From Polynucleobacter necessarius (GTDB lineage: Bacteria > Pseudomonadota > Gammaproteobacteria > Burkholderiales > Burkholderiaceae): a stretch of 64,000 nucleotides of DNA. Positions 28,092 to 37,036 of this stretch are shown one piece after another. The position numbers and the translations under genes were made by a program. Where the stretch lies: positions 1,829,414-1,893,413 of the forward strand of contig LT606947.1 in the NCBI GenBank assembly GCA_900095165.1, in the 5' to 3' direction. Below the pieces are notes generated by a model. It made no database searches. It was not told the DNA's origin and saw nothing but the letters and a program-made list of their open reading frames with translations. Position 1 is the first letter of the stretch. Every line of letters begins with the position of its first letter.

Positions 28092-29537
28092 TTGACCCTT
28101 AACTGCTCTGCAAATGAGCGCCCTAGAAAAGAGAAGAATTTGTCGGCATTAAATCAATCAAAACCTGTAATCCCTGCATGGCTGATTTGGATTCAGTGCA
28201 TAGCTTTTGTGGTGCTCTATGCCGTCTGGATTCTTCCGGAGATAGTGGGCTTTCGCAATACGGCTCTTGTGATTGGCGCGCTAGCTGGACTTTATCCAAT
28301 TTATCAGTATCGAACTGCATTGTGTACAAAAAGAGCTATTCCAATCTGGTTAATAGTTGCTCTTTTCGCCTGGGCAACTTTTCATCTATTGTTTTTATCT
28401 CATGATTACACTGCACAATTATTGGAATATAAAAGAATTTGGAAGTATGCGGCTATTGGGGCAATATTTGCATTTGGGCTTGGATTGTCACTTATAAGCA
28501 CTTCTAATGCAGCGAGTATTAATGGCGACCAAGTTCGAGTTACTCCCTATTGGGGAATGATTTTCTTTGGGTTATCCACCCCAGTCTTGATTTATTTATT
28601 GAAATATGTGGTGACAACATATGGACCTGTATTGGGAATTCAGGCCCCAGCTTATTTACAGATTTATCATCGCTCTCAGGATTACTATATTCCCAAGACT
28701 GACTATGTCGCATTTTGTCTCCCTCTCTTGGCTGTTGCATTGAGTAGGGTGCAAAAAATATTGACCTCATACTCCAGTCTAATGAAGCAAGAGTATTTGA
28801 CGCTAGCTCTTTATTTGGCAGCAATTGTTGCGACTCTTTTCCTTTTTTATAGTCAAAATACCAAAAACGGCATAGTCTACGCAACTCTTTGTATTGTAAT
28901 TTTCGTGCTTCAACTTCTAAATGGTGGCCGCAGGGGAAAAGTTTGGCAGAAGTTACTGCTTGTTTTTGTTTGCATGGGCTGGCTTATGGCGGCAATTTAT
29001 CTTCATGCCCAAAAAAATGACTCTTGGAGATTGTTTATGGCTGATGCTAAGATTGCACTCCAAACTACACAGTACCAGCAGTGGAAATATTCGGGGGCGC
29101 AAGGCTACCCCAATAACGAGTTTGGGCAAATGGTTTCCCCAACAAACTACGACCGAATGGCGTGGTCAATTATTGGACTCCAATTAGCAATTCAAAACCC
29201 CTTTGGATATGGCCTTGTGGAGGATTCGTTTAAAAAAATGTCTAATGACCGCTGGCCAGAGTCAAGTCCTAATCTTTCGCATAGCCACAGTGGATGGCTA
29301 GATCTCATTTTGGCAGTAGGTTTTCCTGGGTTTATCTGCATCATTAGCGCACTGCTTATGTGTTTGGTACTAACTAACGGCTGTTTTCAACCATGGAAAG
29401 ACTTGGTTGGTTGGGTTTTGGTATCAAATGCGATGTTGTGGATTACCACTGAAGTTGCAGCCACAGTCACCTTGCCAGCTCTAATCTTCTGGATCTGCCT
29501 GTCAGCCGGCCTTATCTTTCCCAAGATTAAATTATAA
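28092..29537 (+). CDS. O-antigen ligase/polymerase-like membrane protein
   Basis: The product of about 481 residues has ten or so membrane segments and a large periplasmic loop (about 310-385). That loop contains LQLAIQNPFGYG and SHSHSGWLDLILAVGFPGF, the His-x-Gly-Trp-type motif of the WaaL/Wzy superfamily. It either joins O-antigen to lipid A core or polymerises repeat units; the two cannot be told apart from sequence. The start is uncertain: TTG 28092 is the longest, and TTG 28140 is an alternative. It is divergent from the acyltransferase and opens the plus-strand glycan locus. Confidence 0.8.
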   Translation: MTLNCSANERPRKEKNLSALNQSKPVIPAWLIWIQCIAFVVLYAVWILPEIVGFRNTALVIGALAGLYPIYQYRTALCTKRAIPIWLIVALFAWATFHLLFLSHDYTAQLLEYKRIWKYAAIGAIFAFGLGLSLISTSNAASINGDQVRVTPYWGMIFFGLSTPVLIYLLKYVVTTYGPVLGIQAPAYLQIYHRSQDYYIPKTDYVAFCLPLLAVALSRVQKILTSYSSLMKQEYLTLALYLAAIVATLFLFYSQNTKNGIVYATLCIVIFVLQLLNGGRRGKVWQKLLLVFVCMGWLMAAIYLHAQKNDSWRLFMADAKIALQTTQYQQWKYSGAQGYPNNEFGQMVSPTNYDRMAWSIIGLQLAIQNPFGYGLVEDSFKKMSNDRWPESSPNLSHSHSGWLDLILAVGFPGFICIISALLMCLVLTNGCFQPWKDLVGWVLVSNAMLWITTEVAATVTLPALIFWICLSAGLIFPKIKL

Positions 29538-29543
29538 AGCCAT

Positions 29544-29564
29544 TAACTTCAAACATTGAAGTTA
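29544..29564 (+). terminator. Hairpin after the ligase/polymerase gene
   Basis: TAACTTCA (29544-29551) pairs with TGAAGTTA (29557-29564) over a five-base loop, seven bases after the stop. It lacks a clear T-run, so it may be a weak terminator or an operator ahead of the Wzz-like gene. Confidence 0.4.
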
Positions 29565-29627
29565 GTCTTGGAGATTGTTTGAGGGCTATAATATCTACAG
29601 AAATTAGAATAATTTAGCGAGTATATT

Positions 29628-30809
29628 TTGAGTCAAATGGATAATTCAAATCAGATACAAGGTGGAATAGGAATTTCTCTCGTTGATGTTTTTGGTTTTC
29701 TTGTTGGCGCCTGGAGAAAGCTCCTTTTAGCGGGACTTTCGGGTGCGATTTTAGGCGCATCACTCTGGTTTTTCTTGGGTGCTTACTCGGCCGAGTATGT
29801 GTTGCAGAATGCTGGCAATAGTAATGCTCTTGCTTTAAACCTAGTTTCCTGGAAGATGCTTCAAAGAGGTCTGCCACATCTTGCCGTTCAAATTAGTAAT
29901 AATGATAAAGCGTCTGAAAATCAGGGCGATGCATTTAAAGCTTTTGCCTCTGAGGAATGGTGGTATAAAAATGTAAAACCTGGCTTCGCCCTCTCTAAGG
30001 CCGATCTGAAGGATCTTCCAAGCTCAGACAAATACGCCGTGGAAGCAGGCAACACCATCGTCAATTTCACTTTAAATATGACAGGATCAAGTGAATCTTT
30101 AGCTATTGATAATGTAAAATTAGCCGCTAATTTCATGCGCACCGGTGGCTCGTATCTTGAGTTACGCAATCTTATCAGCGACTACGCGAGTGACATGGTT
30201 GTTTCGCAAGCACAAATACAAAAGGAAATTAGTTCCACCGAAATTGACTTGTCTTATTATTATCAGCAAGTCAGAATGCTGGAAGAATTGAATAAGCGAT
30301 TCCCGAGAAAAACAACTATTGGACTATTAACTGTTGATCAAAATGATTTAAGTAATAAATCGCTTTCGATTTCAGGCCAAATTATTGACGCTAACAATCG
30401 GATCAATAAATCGAAAGAGTCTCTCCAGCGCTACAACGACCAATTGACACAAATTGCAGTTATGAAAGTTTTTATTGAAAAGGCTAGCCCCTTAATGGAT
30501 CAGAACTTTGATGGATTGATGCTATGCACGAAGCTTCTGGAGATCGAGAAACAACTCCGATCTGATTTAGCTGATAAAGATACTGTAAGGCAAGTGGTGT
30601 TAGATGGCATACGCCTTTCGCTCCATGAAATCCAAACGAGATTTACTCATGGTCTTGAGCCTAGTTCGCCCCCAGTAAGTAGTGGCAGGAAGGGCATTGT
30701 CAAGTCGACTGTTGGTGGTTTCGCTGCTTCGTTTTTTCTAATGTTCCTATTGCTGATGGGCGCACGATTATGGGCCCACTTTAGAAGTTACGGCGCAGAT
30801 GATCTCTGA
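29628..30809 (+). CDS. Wzz-like polysaccharide chain-length protein
   Basis: This is a 393-residue protein with the two-membrane-segment design of Wzz/co-polymerase proteins: segment one at about residues 33-55 and segment two near the C-terminus (about 357-378). A Pro/Ser-rich linker (EPSSPPVSSGRKG) lies just before segment two. A long helical periplasmic region (about 170-310) is coiled coil. It probably controls polymer length with the polymerase. The chain begins at TTG 29628 or ATG 29637. It lies between the ligase/polymerase gene and an ABC flippase gene, as expected in a Wzy-type or ABC-type locus. Confidence 0.75.
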   Translation: MSQMDNSNQIQGGIGISLVDVFGFLVGAWRKLLLAGLSGAILGASLWFFLGAYSAEYVLQNAGNSNALALNLVSWKMLQRGLPHLAVQISNNDKASENQGDAFKAFASEEWWYKNVKPGFALSKADLKDLPSSDKYAVEAGNTIVNFTLNMTGSSESLAIDNVKLAANFMRTGGSYLELRNLISDYASDMVVSQAQIQKEISSTEIDLSYYYQQVRMLEELNKRFPRKTTIGLLTVDQNDLSNKSLSISGQIIDANNRINKSKESLQRYNDQLTQIAVMKVFIEKASPLMDQNFDGLMLCTKLLEIEKQLRSDLADKDTVRQVVLDGIRLSLHEIQTRFTHGLEPSSPPVSSGRKGIVKSTVGGFAASFFLMFLLLMGARLWAHFRSYGADDL

Positions 30810-30922
30810 AATCTGCGTCATGCTAGAACCTGCAAGGCATCGAATTGCATGATTAATGATCAGATTAAATTTGAAGAATGTATTAGGGCAATCCCTAAGA
30901 TTGCTTAATATTTATCCGTTAT

Positions 30923-32692
30923 ATGCATCCGATTTCTAAATCATTGAGAAGATTATGGCGCCATATTAATAAGCGCCGGCGCAATCAATTTTATTTTTTA
31001 TTTATTTTGATCGTCTTTTCATCGTTTGCAGAAATTGTGAGCATTGGCAGTGCATTGCCTTTTTTAGGTGCGATAACTATGCCTACAGCAGTATTTGAAG
31101 CAAAAGCTGCACAACCTTTTATTAAAGAGCTTGGGCTTACTTCTCCTGAGCAAGTATTGCTTCCATTAACAGTTATTTTTTGCCTAGCTGCACTATTAGC
31201 TGGTGCGGTGCGCTTGTTATTGCTTCAAATTAGCACTCGTCTTTCATTTGCTGCTGGCTCGGATCTAAGCATCGAGATTTATCGACGTACTTTATACCAG
31301 CCTTACTCCGTTCATATTTCGAGAAATACAAGCGAAGTTATTAGCGGCATTTCAGGAAAAGCTAATGGTGTGATTTATTATACCATCTTGCCTATATTGA
31401 CTCTCTTGAGTTCTGGTGTGATGTTGATTAGCATCTTAATTGCATTGATTTACATGGATCCTAGTGTTGCAATAATCTCTTTTTTTGGATTTGGTTTGAT
31501 TTATGTTTTAGTCACTTGGCTCACTCGTGCTCAAAAGATTAAAAACAGCCAACATATATCTCGTGAATCAACGCAGGTAATAAAATCCTTGCAGGAAGGA
31601 TTGGGCGGAATACGAGATATATTAATAGATGGTAGTCAAGATGTGTATTGTCAAGTTTATCGTAAGGCCGATTTACAGTTACGCCAAGCCCAAGGTAGTA
31701 ATCAATTTTTAGCTCAAAGCCCACGCTATTGCATGGAGGCATTAGGCATGGTGTTAATAGCGTTATTAGCATACACCTTAACCAAAGAATCCGATGGGGT
31801 TGCAAAAGTAATTCCGGTTTTAGGTTTGCTAGCCTTGGGTGCTCAGCGCTTACTCCCAGTAATGCAGCAGGCATATGCTTCATGGTCAACGATTCAAGGT
31901 GGGCAAGCATCGCTTCAAGATACCCTTGACTTATTGGACCAGCCACTTCCCCATTATGCCGATGATATTTTTTCTAAACATCTTAAATTTGAAAGACAAA
32001 TTTCTTTAAACCAATTAAGCTTTCGTTATACCAAAACTACCCCATTGGTATTACAAGAGCTGAATCTGAATATTGCTAAAGGCAGTAGGATTGGATTCAT
32101 TGGCGCTACCGGAAGTGGTAAGAGCACTTTATTGGATTTAATAATGGGCTTACTATCACCATCTAAAGGGTTCCTGGAGGTGGATGGAGAGCGTGTTACC
32201 CTCGAAAATCGACGTTCTTGGTATTCCCACATCGCACATGTCCCACAAGCAATTTTTTTGTCCGACGGAACCATTGAGGAGAATATTGCATTTGGTGTTC
32301 CTTTCGAACTAATAGATAAACAGCGGGTTATACAGTCTGCAAAACAGGCGCAAATTGCACGGAGCATTGAAGTTTGGCCAAATGGATACCAAACATTGGT
32401 CGGCGAACGTGGAATACGTTTGTCTGGTGGGCAGCGTCAGCGCATTGGTATTGCACGTGCACTCTATAAACAAGCGGATGTGATTATTTTGGATGAGGCA
32501 ACCAGCGCCTTAGATAGCGAAACTGAAAAAGCGGTCATGGGTGCAATAGATAATCTTAGCTCGGATCTTACGATTTTGATTATTGCGCATCGCGTTTCTA
32601 CACTAAGAAATTGCTCTAAAATAGTTAAACTTAATAACGGCTGTATTGAATATATTTGTAGTTATCCGGACCTGTTAAATACTTCTAATTAG
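30923..32692 (+). CDS. ABC transporter with fused membrane and ATPase domains (flippase-like)
   Basis: This is a 589-residue half-transporter with six membrane segments (about 1-310) and a C-terminal ATPase. The ATPase has Walker A GATGSGKST (about 392-400), signature LSGGQRQRIGIARAL (about 500) and Walker B VIILDEATSALD (about 522). It resembles PglK/MsbA-like exporters that flip lipid-linked sugars. It is followed 15 bases later by pseB, so it may flip the pseudaminate-containing unit. No separate Wzx gene is seen in this locus. Confidence 0.85.
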   Translation: MHPISKSLRRLWRHINKRRRNQFYFLFILIVFSSFAEIVSIGSALPFLGAITMPTAVFEAKAAQPFIKELGLTSPEQVLLPLTVIFCLAALLAGAVRLLLLQISTRLSFAAGSDLSIEIYRRTLYQPYSVHISRNTSEVISGISGKANGVIYYTILPILTLLSSGVMLISILIALIYMDPSVAIISFFGFGLIYVLVTWLTRAQKIKNSQHISRESTQVIKSLQEGLGGIRDILIDGSQDVYCQVYRKADLQLRQAQGSNQFLAQSPRYCMEALGMVLIALLAYTLTKESDGVAKVIPVLGLLALGAQRLLPVMQQAYASWSTIQGGQASLQDTLDLLDQPLPHYADDIFSKHLKFERQISLNQLSFRYTKTTPLVLQELNLNIAKGSRIGFIGATGSGKSTLLDLIMGLLSPSKGFLEVDGERVTLENRRSWYSHIAHVPQAIFLSDGTIEENIAFGVPFELIDKQRVIQSAKQAQIARSIEVWPNGYQTLVGERGIRLSGGQRQRIGIARALYKQADVIILDEATSALDSETEKAVMGAIDNLSSDLTILIIAHRVSTLRNCSKIVKLNNGCIEYICSYPDLLNTSN

Positions 32693-32707
32693 CCCATTTA
32701 AAATACC

Positions 32708-33706
32708 ATGTTAAAAAATTCATCCATCCTGATTACTGGCGGTACAGGTTCTTTTGGCAATACTTTCGTGCCTATGACGCTAGCTAAACATAATCCTAAG
32801 CGCCTCGTAATTTATTCCCGAGATGAGATGAAGCAATGGGATATGGCTCAAAAATACTCTGGCGATTCAAGGGTAAGCTTTATGATTGGAGATGTTCGTG
32901 ATAAAGAGCGATTAGCGCGAGCATTAGATGGTATTGATTATGTAGTGCATGCTGCTGCTACTAAAATTGTGCCTACTGCCGAATACAATCCATTCGAATG
33001 CGTAAAGACAAATATTAATGGAGCGATGAACTTAATCGATGTTTGTATTGATCGAGGGATTAAGAGGGTTGTGGCTTTGTCAACAGATAAAGCGAGTAAT
33101 CCAATAAATCTATATGGCGCTACGAAGTTGGCGTCAGACAAATTATTTGTTGCAGCAAATGCTTATGCAGGCATACATAACACTAGATTTTCAGTCGTGC
33201 GGTATGGAAATGTTATGGGATCTAGGGGGTCAGTTATCCCTTTCTTCGTGTCGCTAGCAGAATCTGGGGTGCTTCCAATTACAGACATGAGAATGACACG
33301 TTTCATGATTAGCTTGGAGCAGGCCGTTGAGCTTGTTTGGCATGCTTTTGACGATATGCAGGGCGGGGAAATTTACGTTAAGAAGATCCCATCCATGCTA
33401 ATTGGAGATATTGCAAAAGCGGTAGCACCAAAGGCCGCTCATCAAGTTATTGGTATTAGACCTGGCGAGAAAATTCATGAGCAGATGATAGGGCTAGAGG
33501 ATGCGCCCAATACATTTGAGTATGAGGAGCACTATAAAATATTGCCAATGATTCATGGGTGGTCTCAAGACATGGAGAGAATCAAAAATGGGGTTAGGGT
33601 TGAAGACGAATTTACATATACATCTGACAATAATAGACATTGGATGTCAATTGAAGATTTGAGTAGCTGGATTAATGCGAATAAAAACAAAGTCGGGTTA
33701 ATTTAG
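32708..33706 (+). CDS. pseB: UDP-N-acetylglucosamine 4,6-dehydratase (inverting)
   Basis: PseB is the first enzyme of pseudaminic acid synthesis: it converts UDP-GlcNAc to UDP-2-acetamido-2,6-dideoxy-beta-L-arabino-hexos-4-ulose. The 332-residue protein has the Rossmann motif ITGGTGSFGNTF, YSRDEMKQWDM and HAAATKIVPTAEYNPFECVKTN (split between about residues 80 and 101). The active-site set includes STDKASNPINLYGATK. The C-terminal half has RYGNVMGSRGSVIPFF. The length equals Campylobacter PseB. It begins 15 bases after the ABC gene. Confidence 0.95.
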   Translation: MLKNSSILITGGTGSFGNTFVPMTLAKHNPKRLVIYSRDEMKQWDMAQKYSGDSRVSFMIGDVRDKERLARALDGIDYVVHAAATKIVPTAEYNPFECVKTNINGAMNLIDVCIDRGIKRVVALSTDKASNPINLYGATKLASDKLFVAANAYAGIHNTRFSVVRYGNVMGSRGSVIPFFVSLAESGVLPITDMRMTRFMISLEQAVELVWHAFDDMQGGEIYVKKIPSMLIGDIAKAVAPKAAHQVIGIRPGEKIHEQMIGLEDAPNTFEYEEHYKILPMIHGWSQDMERIKNGVRVEDEFTYTSDNNRHWMSIEDLSSWINANKNKVGLI

Positions 33707-33711
33707 AATTC

Positions 33712-34626
33712 ATGAAGCCAACTGTACTGATTACTGGCGGGTCTGGTTTACTAGGAATCAATTGGGCATATGCTATTAGACATCGTTTTCAAGTGATGCT
33801 TGGAGCACACTCTAGAAAGGTAGAGCTATGCGGCACCCATTCATTGCAACTTGGTCTAAATTCGGTTGATGAACTGACAAGGCAATTTGAGGTGGTTAAG
33901 CCACAAATTGTTATTCATACAGCCGGGCTTACCAGCGTAGAAAAATGCGAGTTCGATCCTATGTTGGCTAAGCAATCAAATATAGACCTGGCTTCTAACG
34001 TGGCAAGAGTTTCTGCTTTTTTTCAAGTTCCATTTGTCCATATATCTACCGACCATTTATTTTCAGGGGAAAACGCATTCTCAGACGAAAGTACGATTGC
34101 ATCGCCAATAAATATATATGGCAAGACGAAGGCTGAAGCTGAGATACGGGTTCTTGAGGAGAATCCCGATGCATTGGTTATTAGAACTAACTTTTATGGC
34201 TGGGGCACAAGCTATAGAAAGTCATTTAGCGACAACATTATTGAATCTCTTAGATGTGGAAAGAAGTTGGAATTATTTGAGGATGTTTTTTATACGCCTA
34301 TTTTGGCTGAGACTGTTGTGCACGTTACACATGATTTGATTGGTTTGAAGGCTGCAGGAATTTTTAATGTAGTTGGTGACACCCGTCTTTCAAAATTTGA
34401 TTTTGGGGTTAAGCTAGCTAAAGAATTTGGTCTTGATGTTGCTTTGATTAAACCAACGCTGATTTCTGGTAGGAAAAACTTAGTTGAGAGACCTTATGAT
34501 ATGAGCCTAAAAAATAAAAAAGCAGTTGAAATGCTAGGAAGAAGGCTTGGTTCGATTGATGAGCAGCTGACACAGCTGTATAAACAAGAAAAATGCGGTC
34601 TTGCTGCGGAGCTAAAAGAACTATGA
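33712..34626 (+). CDS. RmlD-like SDR reductase
   Basis: The 304-residue protein has the ITGGSGLLGINWA nucleotide-binding motif, VIHTAGLTSVEKCE, HISTDHLFSG and the YGKTKAEAE active-site Tyr/Lys. This matches the dTDP-4-dehydrorhamnose reductase (RmlD) type. It is not part of the standard pse pathway, yet lies between pseB and pseC with an ATGA overlap to pseC, so it is translated with them. It may reduce a keto sugar made by PseB, giving a deoxysugar variant; this is inference. Confidence 0.8.
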   Translation: MKPTVLITGGSGLLGINWAYAIRHRFQVMLGAHSRKVELCGTHSLQLGLNSVDELTRQFEVVKPQIVIHTAGLTSVEKCEFDPMLAKQSNIDLASNVARVSAFFQVPFVHISTDHLFSGENAFSDESTIASPINIYGKTKAEAEIRVLEENPDALVIRTNFYGWGTSYRKSFSDNIIESLRCGKKLELFEDVFYTPILAETVVHVTHDLIGLKAAGIFNVVGDTRLSKFDFGVKLAKEFGLDVALIKPTLISGRKNLVERPYDMSLKNKKAVEMLGRRLGSIDEQLTQLYKQEKCGLAAELKEL

Positions 34627-35798
34627 TCCCATATGGAAAGCATCATATTGATGAGGAGGATATTCAGGCTGTTGTAAGTGTTCTAAGGGGTGGGGCTTTA
34701 ACCCAGGGACCTACAATTGAATCTTTTGAGCAGGCGATTGCCCATTATGTAGGCGCTAGATACGCTGTTGCCGTATCAAGCGGAACTGCGGCCCTGCATC
34801 TTGCAGCGCTTGCCGCAGGAATTGGCCCGGGGACGAAATTGGTGACGAGCCCTATTACATTTATTGCTAGTGCGAATGCGGGATTATATGCGGGAGGAGA
34901 TGTTGTTTTTGCGGATATAGATCCTCAAACAGTAAATATGTCTCCATCATGCTTAGAAAAAGTGTTGAAAGCTGATCCAGCTATAAAGGTTGTTGTTCCC
35001 GTTCACTTTGCTGGCTTGCCATGTGATATGCCAGCGATTAAATCTCTGGCAGACACCGCTGAAGCAGTTATTATTGAAGATGCTGCCCACGCCTTGGGCG
35101 CCACATATCCGGATGGGCATAGAGTTGGTTCTTGTATCAACTCTCTTATGACTATATTTTCATTTCATCCTGTTAAGGCGATTGCGGCTGGTGAGGGTGG
35201 AATGATCACTACAAATGATGAGAATATTTATCGAAAATTATTAAGGTTACGTAGCCATGGAATTAATAAACTTAATGATGAATTCCAGCTCGCAGAACAA
35301 TCTTCAACTAATGGGGAGCTTAACGCCTGGTATTACGAGATGCAGGAATTGGGCTTTCACTATCGAATAACGGATATTCAGTGTGCATTAGCACTTTCGC
35401 AATTTAAAAAATTAGACTCTTTTATTGAAAAGAGAAGAGAAATAGCAACTCGGTATGATTTGGCTTTTAGAGATAAGAGTATTAATTTTAAGCCAGCCCA
35501 GTTATCTGGGGGAAGTCAGAGTGCGCACCATTTGTATGTATTAAGGTTTGATTTTGATGCTCTGGGTCTAAGTCGCAATGATTGCATAAAAAGGTTAAGG
35601 GGTGCGGGAATTGTTACTCAAGTCCATTATCTACCTGTACCTATGCACCCTTATTATAGAAATCTAGGATTTAATCCATTGGATTATCCAAATAGCGTAA
35701 GCTATTATCAGGAATCTTTGAGCATTCCTATGTACTTTGATTTGTCTAATAATCAGCAGAATTTTGTAATTAATGAGCTGTTTAAATTACAGAAGTAA
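34623..35798 (+). CDS. pseC: PseC aminotransferase
   Basis: PseC transfers an amino group to the 4-keto sugar made by PseB to give the 4-amino-altrosamine. The 391-residue PLP enzyme starts MIPYGKHHIDEEDIQAVVSV, has VAVSSGTAALHLAALA, DAAHALGA, and FHPVKAIAAGEGG with the catalytic Lys near residue 185. It ends with the VHYLPVPMHPYY region. The start is fixed at ATG 34623 because its first bases overlap the stop of the reductase (ATGA); a longer upstream reading is not needed. Confidence 0.95.
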   Translation: MIPYGKHHIDEEDIQAVVSVLRGGALTQGPTIESFEQAIAHYVGARYAVAVSSGTAALHLAALAAGIGPGTKLVTSPITFIASANAGLYAGGDVVFADIDPQTVNMSPSCLEKVLKADPAIKVVVPVHFAGLPCDMPAIKSLADTAEAVIIEDAAHALGATYPDGHRVGSCINSLMTIFSFHPVKAIAAGEGGMITTNDENIYRKLLRLRSHGINKLNDEFQLAEQSSTNGELNAWYYEMQELGFHYRITDIQCALALSQFKKLDSFIEKRREIATRYDLAFRDKSINFKPAQLSGGSQSAHHLYVLRFDFDALGLSRNDCIKRLRGAGIVTQVHYLPVPMHPYYRNLGFNPLDYPNSVSYYQESLSIPMYFDLSNNQQNFVINELFKLQK

Positions 35799-35838
35799 CT
35801 CTAGTTTAAAAATAAAAAAATACCAATTGATTGAATTG

Positions 35839-36834
35839 ATGAAATCGAATAAATTGCCCAGATTACTTACGTCAGGAGATACTATATGCTATGAATTTGA
35901 TGGGCAAATGGGTTTTTGGGGGGTTCCTGATCTAAAGTTAGATATTTTTAATGAGGAGAACCCGGGGAAGCCAATTCATGTTAGCCATAACGCGGAAGGG
36001 AACAGGAGTTTGTATTCCGCCCCCGACCCAAGCGGAAAAACAATTCTATGTCTTGGGGGTTCTCATACGTGGGGGGCTGGCGTTTATCAAGACTTAAGAT
36101 ATACGGAGCATCTGGCTGCAATGACAGGCCGCCAGGTTGTAAATTCAGGGCACTGTAGCTTGGGGCTTGACCAGGTTTGTTTGGCAATATTACAAAGATC
36201 TGAGAAGTATCGGCCAAATATTATTGTGATAGAGCAATACCCCTGGGCTGTTCATAGGGTTTTAAATAATTACGTGAATGGCTTTGTACGTCCACATTTT
36301 GTTTTGGGTGAGGGCGGAGAGTTAAAGCTAAAGAAGGTGCCGGCTATAGCGAAATATAAGTTTTTTCGCAGACTTATTGGGGCATATTACGCTTTTCGAA
36401 AAGAGTTTAGGGAATTTCAGGCGGGTATAAATATTAAGCAGAATTATGATGCTCGTGTTGACCCCATATTTTTATTGTGGAAGACGCGTCAGTATGATTC
36501 AATGTATTTAATAATCGATAAAATGTTAGAAGTCATAGCTGGATATTGCCGACAAAATAATATCAAGCTTATATTTTGTCTTGGTGCAATCTTGCAGCAA
36601 TTCGGTCCGGCATCTCAATCTAGTCTTGTTGATTATTTATTGCCGAGAAATCGGTTAATTAAATTATTGGATGCGCACGGTATTCCTTATGTTGATATGA
36701 CCGAAGCCATGATTAGCAATCATTCGGAAGTGGACCCTGTTATTTTCCCAGACGGTCATATCAATACTAAAGGGCATTATATTTTTGCTAATGCCTTGTA
36801 TGGGGATATGGTAATAAGAGGCTGGCTTTCATGA
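35839..36834 (+). CDS. SGNH/GDSL-family hydrolase-like protein
   Basis: This protein of about 331 residues has block I as GGSHTWGAG (about residue 73) and the C-terminal DxxH catalytic block as DGHINTKGH (about residue 304), placing it in the SGNH superfamily. The first block has His where the nucleophile Ser context is GDS-like, so the catalytic Ser is the one in GGSHT. No signal peptide is seen. The start is uncertain: ATG 35839 is preferred; an upstream ATG 35773 would lie inside pseC. The ATG of the next small gene overlaps its stop. It probably edits O-acetyl or carbamoyl groups on sugars, as such genes recur beside carbamoyltransferases. Confidence 0.65.
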   Translation: MKSNKLPRLLTSGDTICYEFDGQMGFWGVPDLKLDIFNEENPGKPIHVSHNAEGNRSLYSAPDPSGKTILCLGGSHTWGAGVYQDLRYTEHLAAMTGRQVVNSGHCSLGLDQVCLAILQRSEKYRPNIIVIEQYPWAVHRVLNNYVNGFVRPHFVLGEGGELKLKKVPAIAKYKFFRRLIGAYYAFRKEFREFQAGINIKQNYDARVDPIFLLWKTRQYDSMYLIIDKMLEVIAGYCRQNNIKLIFCLGAILQQFGPASQSSLVDYLLPRNRLIKLLDAHGIPYVDMTEAMISNHSEVDPVIFPDGHINTKGHYIFANALYGDMVIRGWLS

Positions 36835-37022
36835 AAAAAGCCCCATTGTTTAATAGCTTAATTAGCTTTGCTCTGTCAAAAGCAGGCGCAGGACTTAAAT
36901 TTAAATATTTTCTAATGGGTTTAACATTTTATTTTTTGCTTTCTCGAGAGGGGCTTACAAAAAAGCAAGACGAGTTATCCTCTGGCAGTCAAGCCGGGGA
37001 TGATATATACCCTCTGTTTTAG
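36831..37022 (+). CDS. Small membrane protein of the carbamoyltransferase module
   Basis: This 63-residue protein has one membrane segment (about 25-40, FKYFLMGLTFYFLL) and the C-terminal ending DDIYPLF. Small proteins with similar endings (the DUF5989 type) accompany carbamoyltransferase and SGNH genes in polysaccharide clusters. The match here is weak. It overlaps the preceding gene by four bases, so coupling is likely. Function is unknown. Confidence 0.5.
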   Translation: MKKAPLFNSLISFALSKAGAGLKFKYFLMGLTFYFLLSREGLTKKQDELSSGSQAGDDIYPLF

Positions 37023-37036
37023 TTCCTCAAATCTAT

